12,423 nt of DNA from Hyphomicrobiales bacterium (GTDB taxonomy: Bacteria; Pseudomonadota; Alphaproteobacteria; Rhizobiales; Xanthobacteraceae): assembly GCA_016201085.1 (NCBI GenBank), contig JACQDO010000380.1:1-12423 (forward strand), given 5' to 3'. The position numbers and the translations under genes are program-made. The notes under the pieces were generated by a model, which was given only the letters and a program-made list of their open reading frames with translations, had not been told where the DNA came from and made no database searches. Shown one piece after another: positions 1 to 6,716 of the stretch; positions within the stretch are counted from its first letter, which is position 1, and the number at the start of each line of letters is the position of its first letter.

Positions 1-989
<989 letters not shown>

Positions 990-1001
990 ATGAGTGCGGC
1001 T

Positions 1002-1100
1002 TGTCCGCCGTAGCGCGTCCTGTCCGCCGTAGCTCGCGTGCGAGCGAAAGTGGAAGCGCGAAGTCGGAAGAAGGTGAAGGAGAGTAATAGGGTGTTGTGA
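1002..1100. repeat. Repeat debris behind thiC, with an echo of the thiC 3' end
   Basis: TGTCCGCCGTAGC occurs twice (1002-1014 and 1021-1033), and the second copy leads into a GCTCGC/GCGAGC hairpin (1032-1037, 1040-1045), resembling another dispersed short palindrome of rhizobial genomes. Bases 1074-1100 repeat the last 27 bases of thiC (963-989) with 5 mismatches and would encode VKESNRVL-stop against [12 protein letters not shown] in the gene. The two copies are 111 bases apart, a multiple of three. This stretch holds no gene of its own. Confidence 0.6.
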
Positions 1101-1123
1101 GCTTGCAACCGCAACCAAGCGGA

Positions 1124-1465
1124 TTAATGGTCAGCATAACGTGGCGGTACACGGCGCCGCTGAATGTTATCTAACATTTTGTTAGCTTTTTCCTGTCTTG
1201 CAGCTTGATCGGCCATGGTGGCCTGAACTGTTGCGTTAGCATCTCTAACCTCACCTACAGCGGCCGAGACATCTTGAATTGCGTCAACCACCCTCTCGTT
1301 ATTTTCGGCCATTGACGATGAAAGATCATTGATGCGGTCACCAAGAGTTTCAATCGATCCCTGCAACCGTTCACCAACGCCATAGATGGCTTCGCCCAGA
1401 CTACTAAATCCAGCAAGCGTAGCCCGGATTGAGCGCAGCAAAATCCGGGACCAATCTCTCCGCAT
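1124..1465 (-). CDS. Small coiled-coil protein or gene remnant, unknown function
   Basis: I do not recognise this gene. The frame encodes 113 residues, of which about 30-100 read as a long amphipathic helix with heptad-like spacing (SIETLGDRINDLSSSMAENN, then VVDAIQDVSAAVGEVRDA), followed by a basic end (IQRRRVPPRYADH). There are no membrane segments and no catalytic motif. The DNA is visibly less GC-rich (near 50%) than the neighbouring genes, which suggests foreign origin. The first 15 or so codons lie over a REP-like palindrome (1423-1449) and no good ribosome binding site precedes the ATG, so the N-terminus is probably a junction artefact and the frame a fragment of a longer gene. An internal ATG at 1312 also lacks a good binding site. 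Treat it as hypothetical, possibly a pseudogene. Confidence 0.35.
   Translation of the reverse strand: MRRDWSRILLRSIRATLAGFSSLGEAIYGVGERLQGSIETLGDRINDLSSSMAENNERVVDAIQDVSAAVGEVRDANATVQATMADQAARQEKANKMLDNIQRRRVPPRYADH
1423..1449. repeat. REP-like palindrome (CCCGGATT...AATCCGGG)
   Basis: Perfect 8-bp arms CCCGGATT (1423-1430) and AATCCGGG (1442-1449) flank an 11-base loop containing GAGCGCAGC. The whole, preceded by GTAG, resembles a dispersed palindrome of Bradyrhizobiaceae (TAGCCCGGATGAGCGCAGC...ATCCGGG). It sits at the 5' end of the coiled-coil frame. The arms are seen; the family is from recall. Confidence 0.7.
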
Positions 1466-1517
1466 GCCCCGGATGTCGCAACCGCTACATTCGAGCTACG
1501 GACCCGCCTCATAAAAC

Positions 1518-1542
1518 GAAACGGCCGGGCTCTCGCCCGGCC
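1518..1542 (-). terminator. Rho-independent terminator of the minus-strand exported-protein gene
   Basis: GGCCGGGC (1523-1530) and GCCCGGCC (1535-1542) form a perfect 8-bp stem with a 4-base loop. Read on the minus strand it lies about 40 bases after the stop at 1583 and is followed by the T-rich GTTTCGTTTT. Confidence 0.8.
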
Positions 1543-1582
1543 ATCGCGTCATTGTTGCTTGGCGGAGGCGCGCCCGCGCCGC

Positions 1583-2023
1583 TCACCTCACCGTGATCGC
1601 CAGGCCATTGAGGTCCGCGCTGACAATCGCGCCGACGGAGCTGCCGCTTAGCGTCAGCACCGCGCCGTTCTGGTTGGTCAGCACGATCGCCTGCGCGCCC
1701 CGGCCGACCGCCGCGCCGACATTGCCCGCCGCATAGACGCCGGAAACATCGCGCGGGCTGCGGATGTTGCTCACCGTGCCGCGGAAGCGTGTCTCGGAGG
1801 CGCCGAAGGTGAAGCCCCAGCTCACCCCGCCGATCGAGAGCGGATAGCTGCGGCCGTGAAAATTGAGCGCGCCGCTGCCGCCCGAGCCGCCGACGATGAA
1901 GCCGGCCTTGACGACGCGGAAGCTGATGCTGCCGCCGTCGGCATAGGCGGCGGACGCAAGGCTCAAGCCCGCGATGGCGACTAGCGCGATGAGGCCGCAC
2001 CGCCATAGTTGAGATATTCGCAT
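1583..2023 (-). CDS. Exported small protein of unknown function
   Basis: It encodes 146 residues. The start is set by a strong AGGAGGG binding site 5 bases before the ATG at 2023; a longer frame upstream lacks one. Residues 1-29 are a Sec signal peptide: basic MRISQLWR, a hydrophobic core, and an AxA-type site ending SAAYA before DGG. The mature part is about 117 residues, rich in Gly, Val and Ser, with alternating hydrophobic residues that suggest beta structure (FIVGGSGGSGALNFHGRSY, VYAAGNVGAAVGRGAQAIVL). It has no cysteines and no catalytic motif. I recall similar hypothetical proteins in Bradyrhizobium, but no named domain. The gene is monocistronic, with a terminator at 1518-1542 and a divergent DUF1203 neighbour. 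A periplasmic location is inferred from the signal peptide only. Confidence 0.85.
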   Translation of the reverse strand: MRISQLWRCGLIALVAIAGLSLASAAYADGGSISFRVVKAGFIVGGSGGSGALNFHGRSYPLSIGGVSWGFTFGASETRFRGTVSNIRSPRDVSGVYAAGNVGAAVGRGAQAIVLTNQNGAVLTLSGSSVGAIVSADLNGLAITVR

Positions 2024-2121
2024 GTTGCCCTCCTGGATGAACGTTTCAAATCGGAAGCGCCAATCGGCCGCCGTTGCCGGGCGGCCATGGAATCGGTCGA
2101 AGCAGAGCGATAATACGCCTG

Positions 2122-2138
2122 ATGGAACAAAGTTCCAT
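2122..2138. promoter_or_regulatory. Dyad in the divergent intergenic region, candidate operator
   Basis: ATGGAAC (2122-2128), AAA, GTTCCAT (2132-2138) is a perfect 7-bp dyad midway between the exported-protein gene (start 2023, minus) and the DUF1203 gene (start 2230, plus). The 206-base region must hold both promoters, but I see no convincing -35/-10 pair. An operator role is inference from symmetry and place. Confidence 0.3.
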
Positions 2139-2229
2139 GGACGGAACGGGGCAGAAACCGGGTGCCCAAATCGGGTGTCCCACCACCTTTCCGCTCGCCA
2201 TTCTCCGTCAATACGACGGAGACCAGCCC

Positions 2230-2688
2230 ATGCCCTTCCGCATTCGCGGCCTCGACACCGCACCTTTCGCGCATCTGTTCGCGCTCACCGATACCGAGCT
2301 CGCCACGCAGGGCGCGCTGCGCAAGATCGCCGACGGGCCGCACCCGTGCCGCATCAGCCTCACCGACGCGACGCCGGGCGACGCGGTGATCCTGGTCAAT
2401 TACGGGCATCACGCCGTTGCCTCGGCTTACCGCATGCGCTTTGCCATCTATGTGCGCGAAGGCGAAGAGACATATGACGCCGTAGACCAGGTGCCCGCGC
2501 AGTTGCGCCGGCGCACGCTCGCCGTGCGCGGCTTCGACGCGCGCGGCATGATGACCGGCTGGGAACTGATCGAAGGCATCTTCCTGGAAGAAGCGATCGA
2601 GCGGCAGTTCGCCGACGGCAGCGCGCGCTATCTGCACATCCATTTCGCCGCGCCCGGCTGCTATGCCGCGCGAGTCGAACGCGCGTGA
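2230..2688 (+). CDS. DUF1203 family protein
   Basis: This 152-residue protein matches the DUF1203 family (about 150 residues in proteobacteria and actinobacteria, function unknown) by recalled pattern: the opening MPFRIRGLDTAPFAHLFALT with TDTELA following, PCRISLTDATPGDAVILVNY in the middle, and a C-terminal WELIEGIFLEEAIE helix followed by YLHIHFAAPGCYAARVERA. The ATG at 2230 is chosen because GGAG lies 8 bases upstream and the family begins here; an upstream in-frame ATG at 2074 would add 52 residues unlike the family. It is predicted soluble and cytoplasmic, with no signal peptide or membrane segment. The gene stands alone, divergent from the exported-protein gene and about 300 bases ahead of the ParA-like gene. 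Family assignment is confident; the function is unknown. Confidence 0.9.
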   Translation: MPFRIRGLDTAPFAHLFALTDTELATQGALRKIADGPHPCRISLTDATPGDAVILVNYGHHAVASAYRMRFAIYVREGEETYDAVDQVPAQLRRRTLAVRGFDARGMMTGWELIEGIFLEEAIERQFADGSARYLHIHFAAPGCYAARVERA

Positions 2689-2987
2689 CGCGCCACTTCG
2701 ACATTGGTTAACAATTCGTTTCCGCGGCTTCCCTCCGCTACCACTCCCCTTCGCGTATTTCGATCTAAGTATTTCTACCCAATAGCCGCCTGCCACTTCC
2801 GCGGGCATGAAATATGCTGTCCGCGCCGGCACTGATTCGTTTTTGTCGTGCAGGCCAGAAGTCCGCGGCTCGGGCAGCGTCCCATCAAAGCGTCTCTTGA
2901 AATTTGCAATGCGGTATCCCGTAGGTGGCGTCGGCGTCGCCCCGTTGGGCCTATTCCCGCAACAGACCAGCAAAGAGACAACGACCC
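2689..2987. other. Intergenic region, no gene seen
   Basis: The 299 bases between the DUF1203 and ParA-like genes contain no frame with coding character. A TTGAAA at 2897-2902 could be a -35 element for the ParA-like gene, but no good -10 follows at 16-18 bases. CCGCGG recurs three times without clear symmetry. No terminator hairpin with a T-run is visible after the DUF1203 stop. Confidence 0.5.
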
Positions 2988-3689
2988 ATGCACACGATCG
3001 CTTTGGTTTCGCAGAAGGGCGGCAGCGGCAAGAGCACGCTCGCCATCGGGCTCGCGGTAGCTGCCATGCAGCACGGCCATAAAGTCTGCGTGCTGGAGGC
3101 CGATCCGCAGGGCACCGTTTCCAGTTGGGCCCGCCGTCGCGCGCATGCCGAGCCGGTGGTCGAGCCGGTGAGCGCCGACGCGCTCGACTACAAGGTGCCG
3201 TTTCTCGATCGCTGCGGCGTCACGCTGGCGATCATCGACACCGCCGGCGGCCACAGCGCCGATACCGAAGCCGCCATTCGCGTGGCCGATCTGTGCCTGA
3301 TCCCGTCGCGTCCGAGCCCGGCCGACATCGAGGCCACGGCGCCGACGCTCGCCGCCATCCGCGCCAACGACAAGCCGTTCGCCTTCGTGCTCAACCAGAC
3401 GCCGGTGCGCAGCACGCGCGTCAACAATGCCGCCGCCGCGCTCAGCGAAGACGCGACCTCGCTCAACAACCTGGGCGTGCTGGCGCTGCCCTACATCGCG
3501 CTGCGCAACGATCAGCAGGACGCGCTCGGCGCCGGCCTCGCGGTCACCGAATACGCGCTGGAAGGAAAGTCGGCGGATGAAATCCGCAACCTATGGCAGT
3601 GGGTGTGGCGCAAGCTGACGGTGACGGTGCCGGTGCAGGACCACGTATTTCCGGCCAATCAGCAGACGGAGTTGCGCGCGGCGATCTAG
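2988..3689 (+). CDS. ParA/MinD-type ATPase (orphan)
   Basis: A 233-residue member of the ParA family of deviant Walker ATPases, which form ATP-bound dimers on DNA or membranes to position plasmids, chromosomes or protein complexes. Seen: the deviant P-loop KGGSGKST at residues 10-17 with both signature lysines, the switch-I region LEADPQG (36-42, Asp39), and Walker B LAIIDTAGG (80-88, Asp84). The length fits small, single-domain ParAs lacking an N-terminal helix-turn-helix. The ATG at 2988 is chosen because the P-loop follows directly; AAAGAGA upstream is a modest binding site. No parB-like gene or parS array is nearby, so this is probably not the chromosomal segregation ParA. Cargo is unknown. 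It is convergent with the reductase gene, and the two stops overlap. Confidence 0.93.
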   Translation: MHTIALVSQKGGSGKSTLAIGLAVAAMQHGHKVCVLEADPQGTVSSWARRRAHAEPVVEPVSADALDYKVPFLDRCGVTLAIIDTAGGHSADTEAAIRVADLCLIPSRPSPADIEATAPTLAAIRANDKPFAFVLNQTPVRSTRVNNAAAALSEDATSLNNLGVLALPYIALRNDQQDALGAGLAVTEYALEGKSADEIRNLWQWVWRKLTVTVPVQDHVFPANQQTELRAAI

Positions 3690-4585
3690 CTCTTACCGGC
3701 CGCATCGCTCACCGCCTTGAGCAGCGTGAGCAGGGCGCGAATGATCGGGGTGGCGATGCCGTGCCGCTCGCCGGCGGCGACAATCGCGCCGGGGATCGCC
3801 GTCTCCAGCGGGCGCCCGGCCAGCCGGTCGAAATACATCGAGGTGCCAAGGTCGGGCGAATAACCGAGCAACTGCGTCATGATGCGCTGCGCCTCGTCGG
3901 GCGCAAGCTTGGCGCCTTCGGCGCGGCCGACCGCGACCGCTTCCGCCAGCACGTCCATGCAGAGCGCATGCACGTCGGGGCGGCGGAACACGCTCTGCCG
4001 TTGCAGCGTCAGCGCCGAGATCGGATTGGCGGCGACGTTCATCAACAGCTTGCGCCAGAGCAGCGTCTTGAAATCCTCGGAGAGCCGCACGCGTAGCGGC
4101 GTGCCCGCGAACAATTCCGCAAAGGCGCGGCCGGCCGCATCGTCGGCCACCACGTAGTCGTCGTTGCCGACCGCGTTGAAGCGCACGCGGTCGGGGCCGA
4201 GCCGCTCGGCATTGGTATAGACGATGACCGGAAAAACCGTCGCGCCGCCGGCCAGCGGCGCCACGCTCGCCACCTGGTCGATGCCGTTCTGCAGCACCGC
4301 GACTTTGGTGGCAGGCCCGCACAGGCGTTTGAGCCAGGGCGCGGTCGAGGCGGTGGCATGCGTCTTGGTGCAGAGCAGAACCCAGTCGACCGGCGTTGCC
4401 GCGGCCGGATCGGTGAGCGCGCGCAGGGTGACCTCGGTCGTCTCCTCGCCGCGCTCCAGCGTCAGACGGTCGAGCGGCCGGCGCACGCAGGCGACGATGT
4501 CGTGCCGACCGGCGGCGGCCAGACAGACGGCGGCGATGCCGCCGATGCTGCCAAGGCCGACGATGGCAACCGTCTGGCGCCTCAC
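3686..4585 (-). CDS. 2-dehydropantoate 2-reductase family oxidoreductase
   Basis: This 299-residue protein has the ketopantoate reductase (ApbA/PanE) architecture: an N-terminal Rossmann domain with GLGSIGG at residues 10-16, the conserved CTKTHAT strand at about 72-78, QNGID near 97-101, then a helical C-terminal domain with the catalytic-lysine region WRKLLMNVAANPISALT at about 177-193. Family members reduce ketopantoate to pantoate with NADPH for pantothenate and CoA synthesis, but many paralogues act on other 2-keto acids, so I give no symbol. The start is GTG at 4585, whose GTGA overlaps the stop of the upstream YbhB/YbcL gene by 4 bases, a classic coupling arrangement. The frame stays open further upstream, but only as a shadow of that gene. 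The stop at 3686-3688 overlaps the convergent ParA gene's stop. Confidence 0.9.
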   Translation of the reverse strand: MRRQTVAIVGLGSIGGIAAVCLAAAGRHDIVACVRRPLDRLTLERGEETTEVTLRALTDPAAATPVDWVLLCTKTHATASTAPWLKRLCGPATKVAVLQNGIDQVASVAPLAGGATVFPVIVYTNAERLGPDRVRFNAVGNDDYVVADDAAGRAFAELFAGTPLRVRLSEDFKTLLWRKLLMNVAANPISALTLQRQSVFRRPDVHALCMDVLAEAVAVGRAEGAKLAPDEAQRIMTQLLGYSPDLGTSMYFDRLAGRPLETAIPGAIVAAGERHGIATPIIRALLTLLKAVSDAAGKS

Positions 4586-5079
4586 CGCTTGAACAACCCC
4601 ATGATCGCCGCCTTGGCCAGCGTGTTGAAATTCAGGTTGAAGCCGACCACCGCGGCGCTGGTGTCGGCCGCGACGGGCAATTTCTCCGCGCCCACCGCGA
4701 ACACCGTGAACAGATAGCGGTGCGGATGGTCGCCTTCCGGCGGGCACGGGCCGCCATAGCCGGGCGCGCCGAAGTCGGTACGCGTTTGCAGCGCGCCCGC
4801 CGGCAACGCGCCGCCTTGATTGCCGGCGCCGAGCGGCAGCTCGGTGATGGTGGCCGGAATGTTCACCGCCAGCCAGTGCCAGAAGCCCGAGCCGGTCGGC
4901 GCGTCGGGATCGTAGCAGGTGACCGCGAAACTCTTGGTGCCGGCGGGCGCGCCCGACCATTTGAGATGCGGCGAGCGGTTGCCGCCGGCGCAGCCGAAAC
5001 CGAAATCGGCCGACAGGATGTGGTCCTTCGGCAGATAATCGCCATCCTTGAAGTTGTTGCTGGTGACCGTGAAGGCCAT
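4582..5079 (-). CDS. YbhB/YbcL family Raf kinase inhibitor-like protein (PEBP fold)
   Basis: This 165-residue protein belongs to the phosphatidylethanolamine-binding-protein superfamily, bacterial YbhB/YbcL branch. Seen: NRSPHLKWSGAP (34-45), the ligand-pocket signature DPDAP (57-61) followed by FWHWLAVNIP (66-75), and the second signature region GDHPHRYLFTVFAV near 115-128, which carries the conserved His/Arg. Length is typical. There is no signal peptide, so it is predicted cytoplasmic. Bacterial members have no settled biochemical role; small-ligand or phosphoester binding is inferred from the fold. The ATG at 5079 is preceded by GAGGAGA at good spacing. It is the first gene of a two-gene unit with the reductase, and diverges from the CvpA gene across a 66-base gap that must carry both promoters. 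Confidence 0.94.
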   Translation of the reverse strand: MAFTVTSNNFKDGDYLPKDHILSADFGFGCAGGNRSPHLKWSGAPAGTKSFAVTCYDPDAPTGSGFWHWLAVNIPATITELPLGAGNQGGALPAGALQTRTDFGAPGYGGPCPPEGDHPHRYLFTVFAVGAEKLPVAADTSAAVVGFNLNFNTLAKAAIMGLFKR

Positions 5080-5145
5080 GGTCCGTCTCCTCTATTGCGC
5101 TTAACCTGGTTTCCCCGAATCGTATCCCGGATCGGACAAAGCGCA

Positions 5146-5676
5146 ATGGGCACGCTGTCGCTCAACCCCTTCGACGCCGCCGTCTATGTCGTGGCGCTGG
5201 TCGCCGTGGTCGTGGGCTTCAATGCCGGCCTGCTGCGCAGCCTCGCCACCATCTTCGGCTATCTGGTGGCGGCGCCGGTGGCGGTGGCGGCGACGCCGCC
5301 GCTGTCGAAATTCTTCACCGAGTTGTTCCATTTGCCGCCGACCCAGCCCTGGGTGGAATTCTGCGCCGTGTTCCTGGCGGCCGGCCTGGTGCTGAGCTGG
5401 ATGTGCCGCGCCGCGGTGAGCGAACTGATCGGCCCGCGCGTCAGCTTTCCCGATCGCGTGGCCGGCGCGCTGCTCGGCGCCGTGCGCATCGCGCTGTTGG
5501 CCGTACTGCTGGTGCTGATCTTCGACCGCATCATCCCGGCCGGCCGCGAGCCGTCCTTCCTGGTCGGCTCGCAATTGCGGCCGTTCCTGTCGGAGGCCGG
5601 CCGCATGGGCCTGCGCTCGCTGCCGCCGGACGTGACGGAATTCATCGACCGCCTGAAGCGCGCGCGCGGCATCTGA
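5146..5676 (+). CDS. CvpA family inner-membrane protein
   Basis: This 176-residue protein has the CvpA pattern: NPFDAAVYVVALVAVVVGF with the conserved Asp at the first membrane segment, then G-L-LRSL leading into a second. Predicted membrane segments are at about 9-28, 30-48, 67-86 and 104-125, followed by a polar C-terminal tail. CvpA proteins are membrane proteins needed for colicin V export and, in several bacteria, envelope or bile-salt tolerance; the mechanism is unknown. In many proteobacteria cvpA sits beside purF, but no purF is present here, so this may be a paralogue. The ATG at 5146 matches the family start; only a weak GGA lies upstream. A hairpin with a T-rich run follows the stop. 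Confidence 0.87.
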   Translation: MGTLSLNPFDAAVYVVALVAVVVGFNAGLLRSLATIFGYLVAAPVAVAATPPLSKFFTELFHLPPTQPWVEFCAVFLAAGLVLSWMCRAAVSELIGPRVSFPDRVAGALLGAVRIALLAVLLVLIFDRIIPAGREPSFLVGSQLRPFLSEAGRMGLRSLPPDVTEFIDRLKRARGI

Positions 5677-5694
5677 GCGGCGATCGGCGGCCTG

Positions 5695-5721
5695 GGCAAG
5701 CGGCCCGCCTTGCCGTATTTT
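5695..5721 (+). terminator. Likely terminator after the CvpA gene
   Basis: GGCAAG (5695-5700) and CTTGCC (5709-5714) form a 6-bp stem with an 8-base GC-rich loop, followed by GTATTTT. It lies about 20 bases after the CvpA stop. The stem is short and the T-run is interrupted, so it may be weak. Confidence 0.45.
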
Positions 5722-5723
5722 AA

Positions 5724-5744
5724 GGACATGCAACGTCCATGTCC
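5724..5744. promoter_or_regulatory. Inverted repeat in the leader of the DUF2188 gene
   Basis: GGACATG (5724-5730) and CATGTCC (5738-5744) are perfect 7-bp arms around CAACGTC, ending just before GCGAGG and the ATG at 5756. It could be an operator or a leader hairpin next to the ribosome binding site. Function is inferred from position alone. Confidence 0.3.
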
Positions 5745-5755
5745 GCGAGGTTCCC

Positions 5756-6001
5756 ATGGCCGAAGTCACCTATGAGATCGTCGAGCACGATGGCGGCTGG
5801 GCCTACAAGGTCGGCGGCGTGTTCTCGGAACCCTACCCGACCCATGCCGCCGCGCTGAAGGCCGCCATCGCCGCCGCCGCCGAACAGGGCGTGCCCGGCG
5901 AGACCGAGCAGATCGAATTCGAGGACGAAGAGGGCAAGTGGCACACCGAAACCGCGCGCGGCAGCGACCGGCCGGCCACCGTGGTCAAGGATAAGGAGTA
6001 A
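5756..6001 (+). CDS. DUF2188 domain protein
   Basis: An 81-residue protein with the DUF2188 pattern: VTYEIVEHDGGWAYKVGGVF (a beta hairpin) followed by the helix THAAALKAAIAAAAEQG (29-45) and an acidic strand QIEFEDEEGKWH. Family members are small soluble proteins of unknown function; the beta-beta-alpha-beta layout is a guess from the residue pattern. The tail is polar and charged. The ATG at 5756 is preceded by a weak GAGG. The gene lies 79 bases behind the CvpA gene, with a probable terminator between them, and is convergent with the Lys-rich small gene (12-base gap). Confidence 0.87.
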   Translation: MAEVTYEIVEHDGGWAYKVGGVFSEPYPTHAAALKAAIAAAAEQGVPGETEQIEFEDEEGKWHTETARGSDRPATVVKDKE

Positions 6002-6013
6002 GCGACGCCCGCG

Positions 6014-6250
6014 CTACTCCGCCGTTTCTTTTTTCTTTTTCTTCGTCTTCTTCGCAACCGGCGGCGCCAAGGCGGCGGCAGCCGCGAGTTCGGCGTCACG
6101 CGCCAGCCGCAAGGCTTTCAGCCGCGCGGTCTTGGCACGGCTAGCGATGGCGGCGTTTTCGTAATCGATCATCGCGCGCTTGCCGTCCTCGGCCTGCCGC
6201 GCCTTCTTGAATTCCTTGTTCGCCGCGTTCTTCTTCGGATCGTCTGCCAC
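6014..6250 (-). CDS. Small Lys/Ala-rich protein, unknown function
   Basis: A 78-residue, highly charged, probably helical protein. I recognise no named family, although small proteins of this look are common in Hyphomicrobiales. The start is GTG at 6250, supported by GGAGG 6 bases upstream. It opens MADDPKKNAANKEFKKARQA, has a central helix with Ala, Arg and Leu (KTARLKALRLARDAELAAAA), and ends in a Lys tract (KKTKKKKKE). There is no signal peptide, membrane segment or Cys. The purine-rich tract coding the Lys run (6025-6053) is a possible slippage site. It lies 79 bases behind the BrnA-like gene on the same strand, so co-transcription is possible. Nucleic-acid or ribosome contact is a guess from the charge only. 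Confidence 0.7.
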   Translation of the reverse strand: MADDPKKNAANKEFKKARQAEDGKRAMIDYENAAIASRAKTARLKALRLARDAELAAAAALAPPVAKKTKKKKKETAE

Positions 6251-6329
6251 TCACGGCCTCCATCGCTGAAACATCGAATGTGTGGGCGGCGCACCTGCGC
6301 GCCCTCGCTTGTAGGCGGCGTCGTCCGAG

Positions 6330-6557
6330 TTACTTGCCGGCGGCTTTGCGCAGCGCGTCGTTGATGCGCTCCTGCCAACCCGGCCCGCTCTCCTGGAAGT
6401 AATCGAGCACATCGCGGTCGATGCGCAGCGAAACCAGCTCCTTCACGCCGGGTAGCGAGGCGGTTTTCGCAGGCGCCGGTCCTGGCGCCGGCTTGGCGGT
6501 GGCCTGCTTGAAGGCCTTCTCGGCCGCCTCGCGCGAATCGGGAATACGCCGTGTCAT
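6330..6557 (-). CDS. brnA: BrnA-like antitoxin family protein (orphan)
   Basis: A 75-residue protein. Residues about 41-70, VSLRIDRDVLDYFQESGPGW followed by QERINDALRK, match the BrnA antitoxin domain, a ribbon-helix-helix-like DNA-binding module that neutralises the RNase toxin BrnT and represses its own operon. The N-terminal 40 residues are Pro/Ala/Lys-rich and disordered, and include PAPGPAPAKT. In the standard order brnT lies directly upstream of brnA; here the upstream 160 bases hold only a repeat element and no BrnT-like frame (about 90 residues) is adjacent on either strand. It is therefore an orphan, perhaps a free-standing regulator. The ATG at 6557 lacks a strong binding site, so the start is less certain than the family. 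Confidence 0.82.
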   Translation of the reverse strand: MTRRIPDSREAAEKAFKQATAKPAPGPAPAKTASLPGVKELVSLRIDRDVLDYFQESGPGWQERINDALRKAAGK

Positions 6558-6587
6558 GGCGGCTTATTAGCACAACCGGAGATCATT

Positions 6588-6686
6588 GAGCGCGTTTCAA
6601 TTCGATTGAATGGGGAACGCGCTCCGGATTCCTTATTTGGTCGCATTTTCCACGGCGAACCGGTACCCCACATCGCCGGAAGATGC
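6588..6686. repeat. Composite double-hairpin repeat element
   Basis: Hairpin 1: GAGCGCGTT (6588-6596) pairs perfectly with AACGCGCTC (6616-6624), enclosing a second stem TTCAAT/ATTGAA (6596-6601, 6605-6610). Hairpin 2: GCATTTTCC (6643-6651) pairs with GGAAGATGC (6678-6686, one G-T pair), with inner arms GGCGA/TCGCC (6654-6658, 6673-6677). The order resembles a dispersed composite repeat of rhizobial genomes that I recall. No gene lies between 6558 and 6716. Confidence 0.75.
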
Positions 6687-6716
6687 CCTAGGCCCGGGCA
6701 CAAGGGGCAGTTGCTC

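Noticed and set aside
1163-1178. AATGTTA/TAACATT dyad near the end of the coiled-coil frame
   Set aside because: The arms are AT-only with a 2-base centre inside a frame that codes through it; probably chance in an AT-rich stretch.
2708-2726. GGTTAACAATTCG as a CtrA site
   Set aside because: Only one TTAA half is present at the right place; the second half of TTAA-N7-TTAA is missing.
1981-2973. 330-codon minus-strand frame across DUF1203 and the region ahead of the ParA-like gene
   Set aside because: It lies antisense to the well-supported DUF1203 gene and has no family features or start signals; it is a GC-rich shadow.
4586-5146. N-terminal extension of the reductase frame upstream of GTG 4585
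   Set aside because: The extra residues are an out-of-frame reading of the YbhB/YbcL gene; the Rossmann motif starts right after GTG 4585.
6025-6053. Purine-rich Lys-coding tract as a programmed frameshift site
   Set aside because: It is a slippage-prone tract, but no stimulatory structure or meaningful alternative frame follows.
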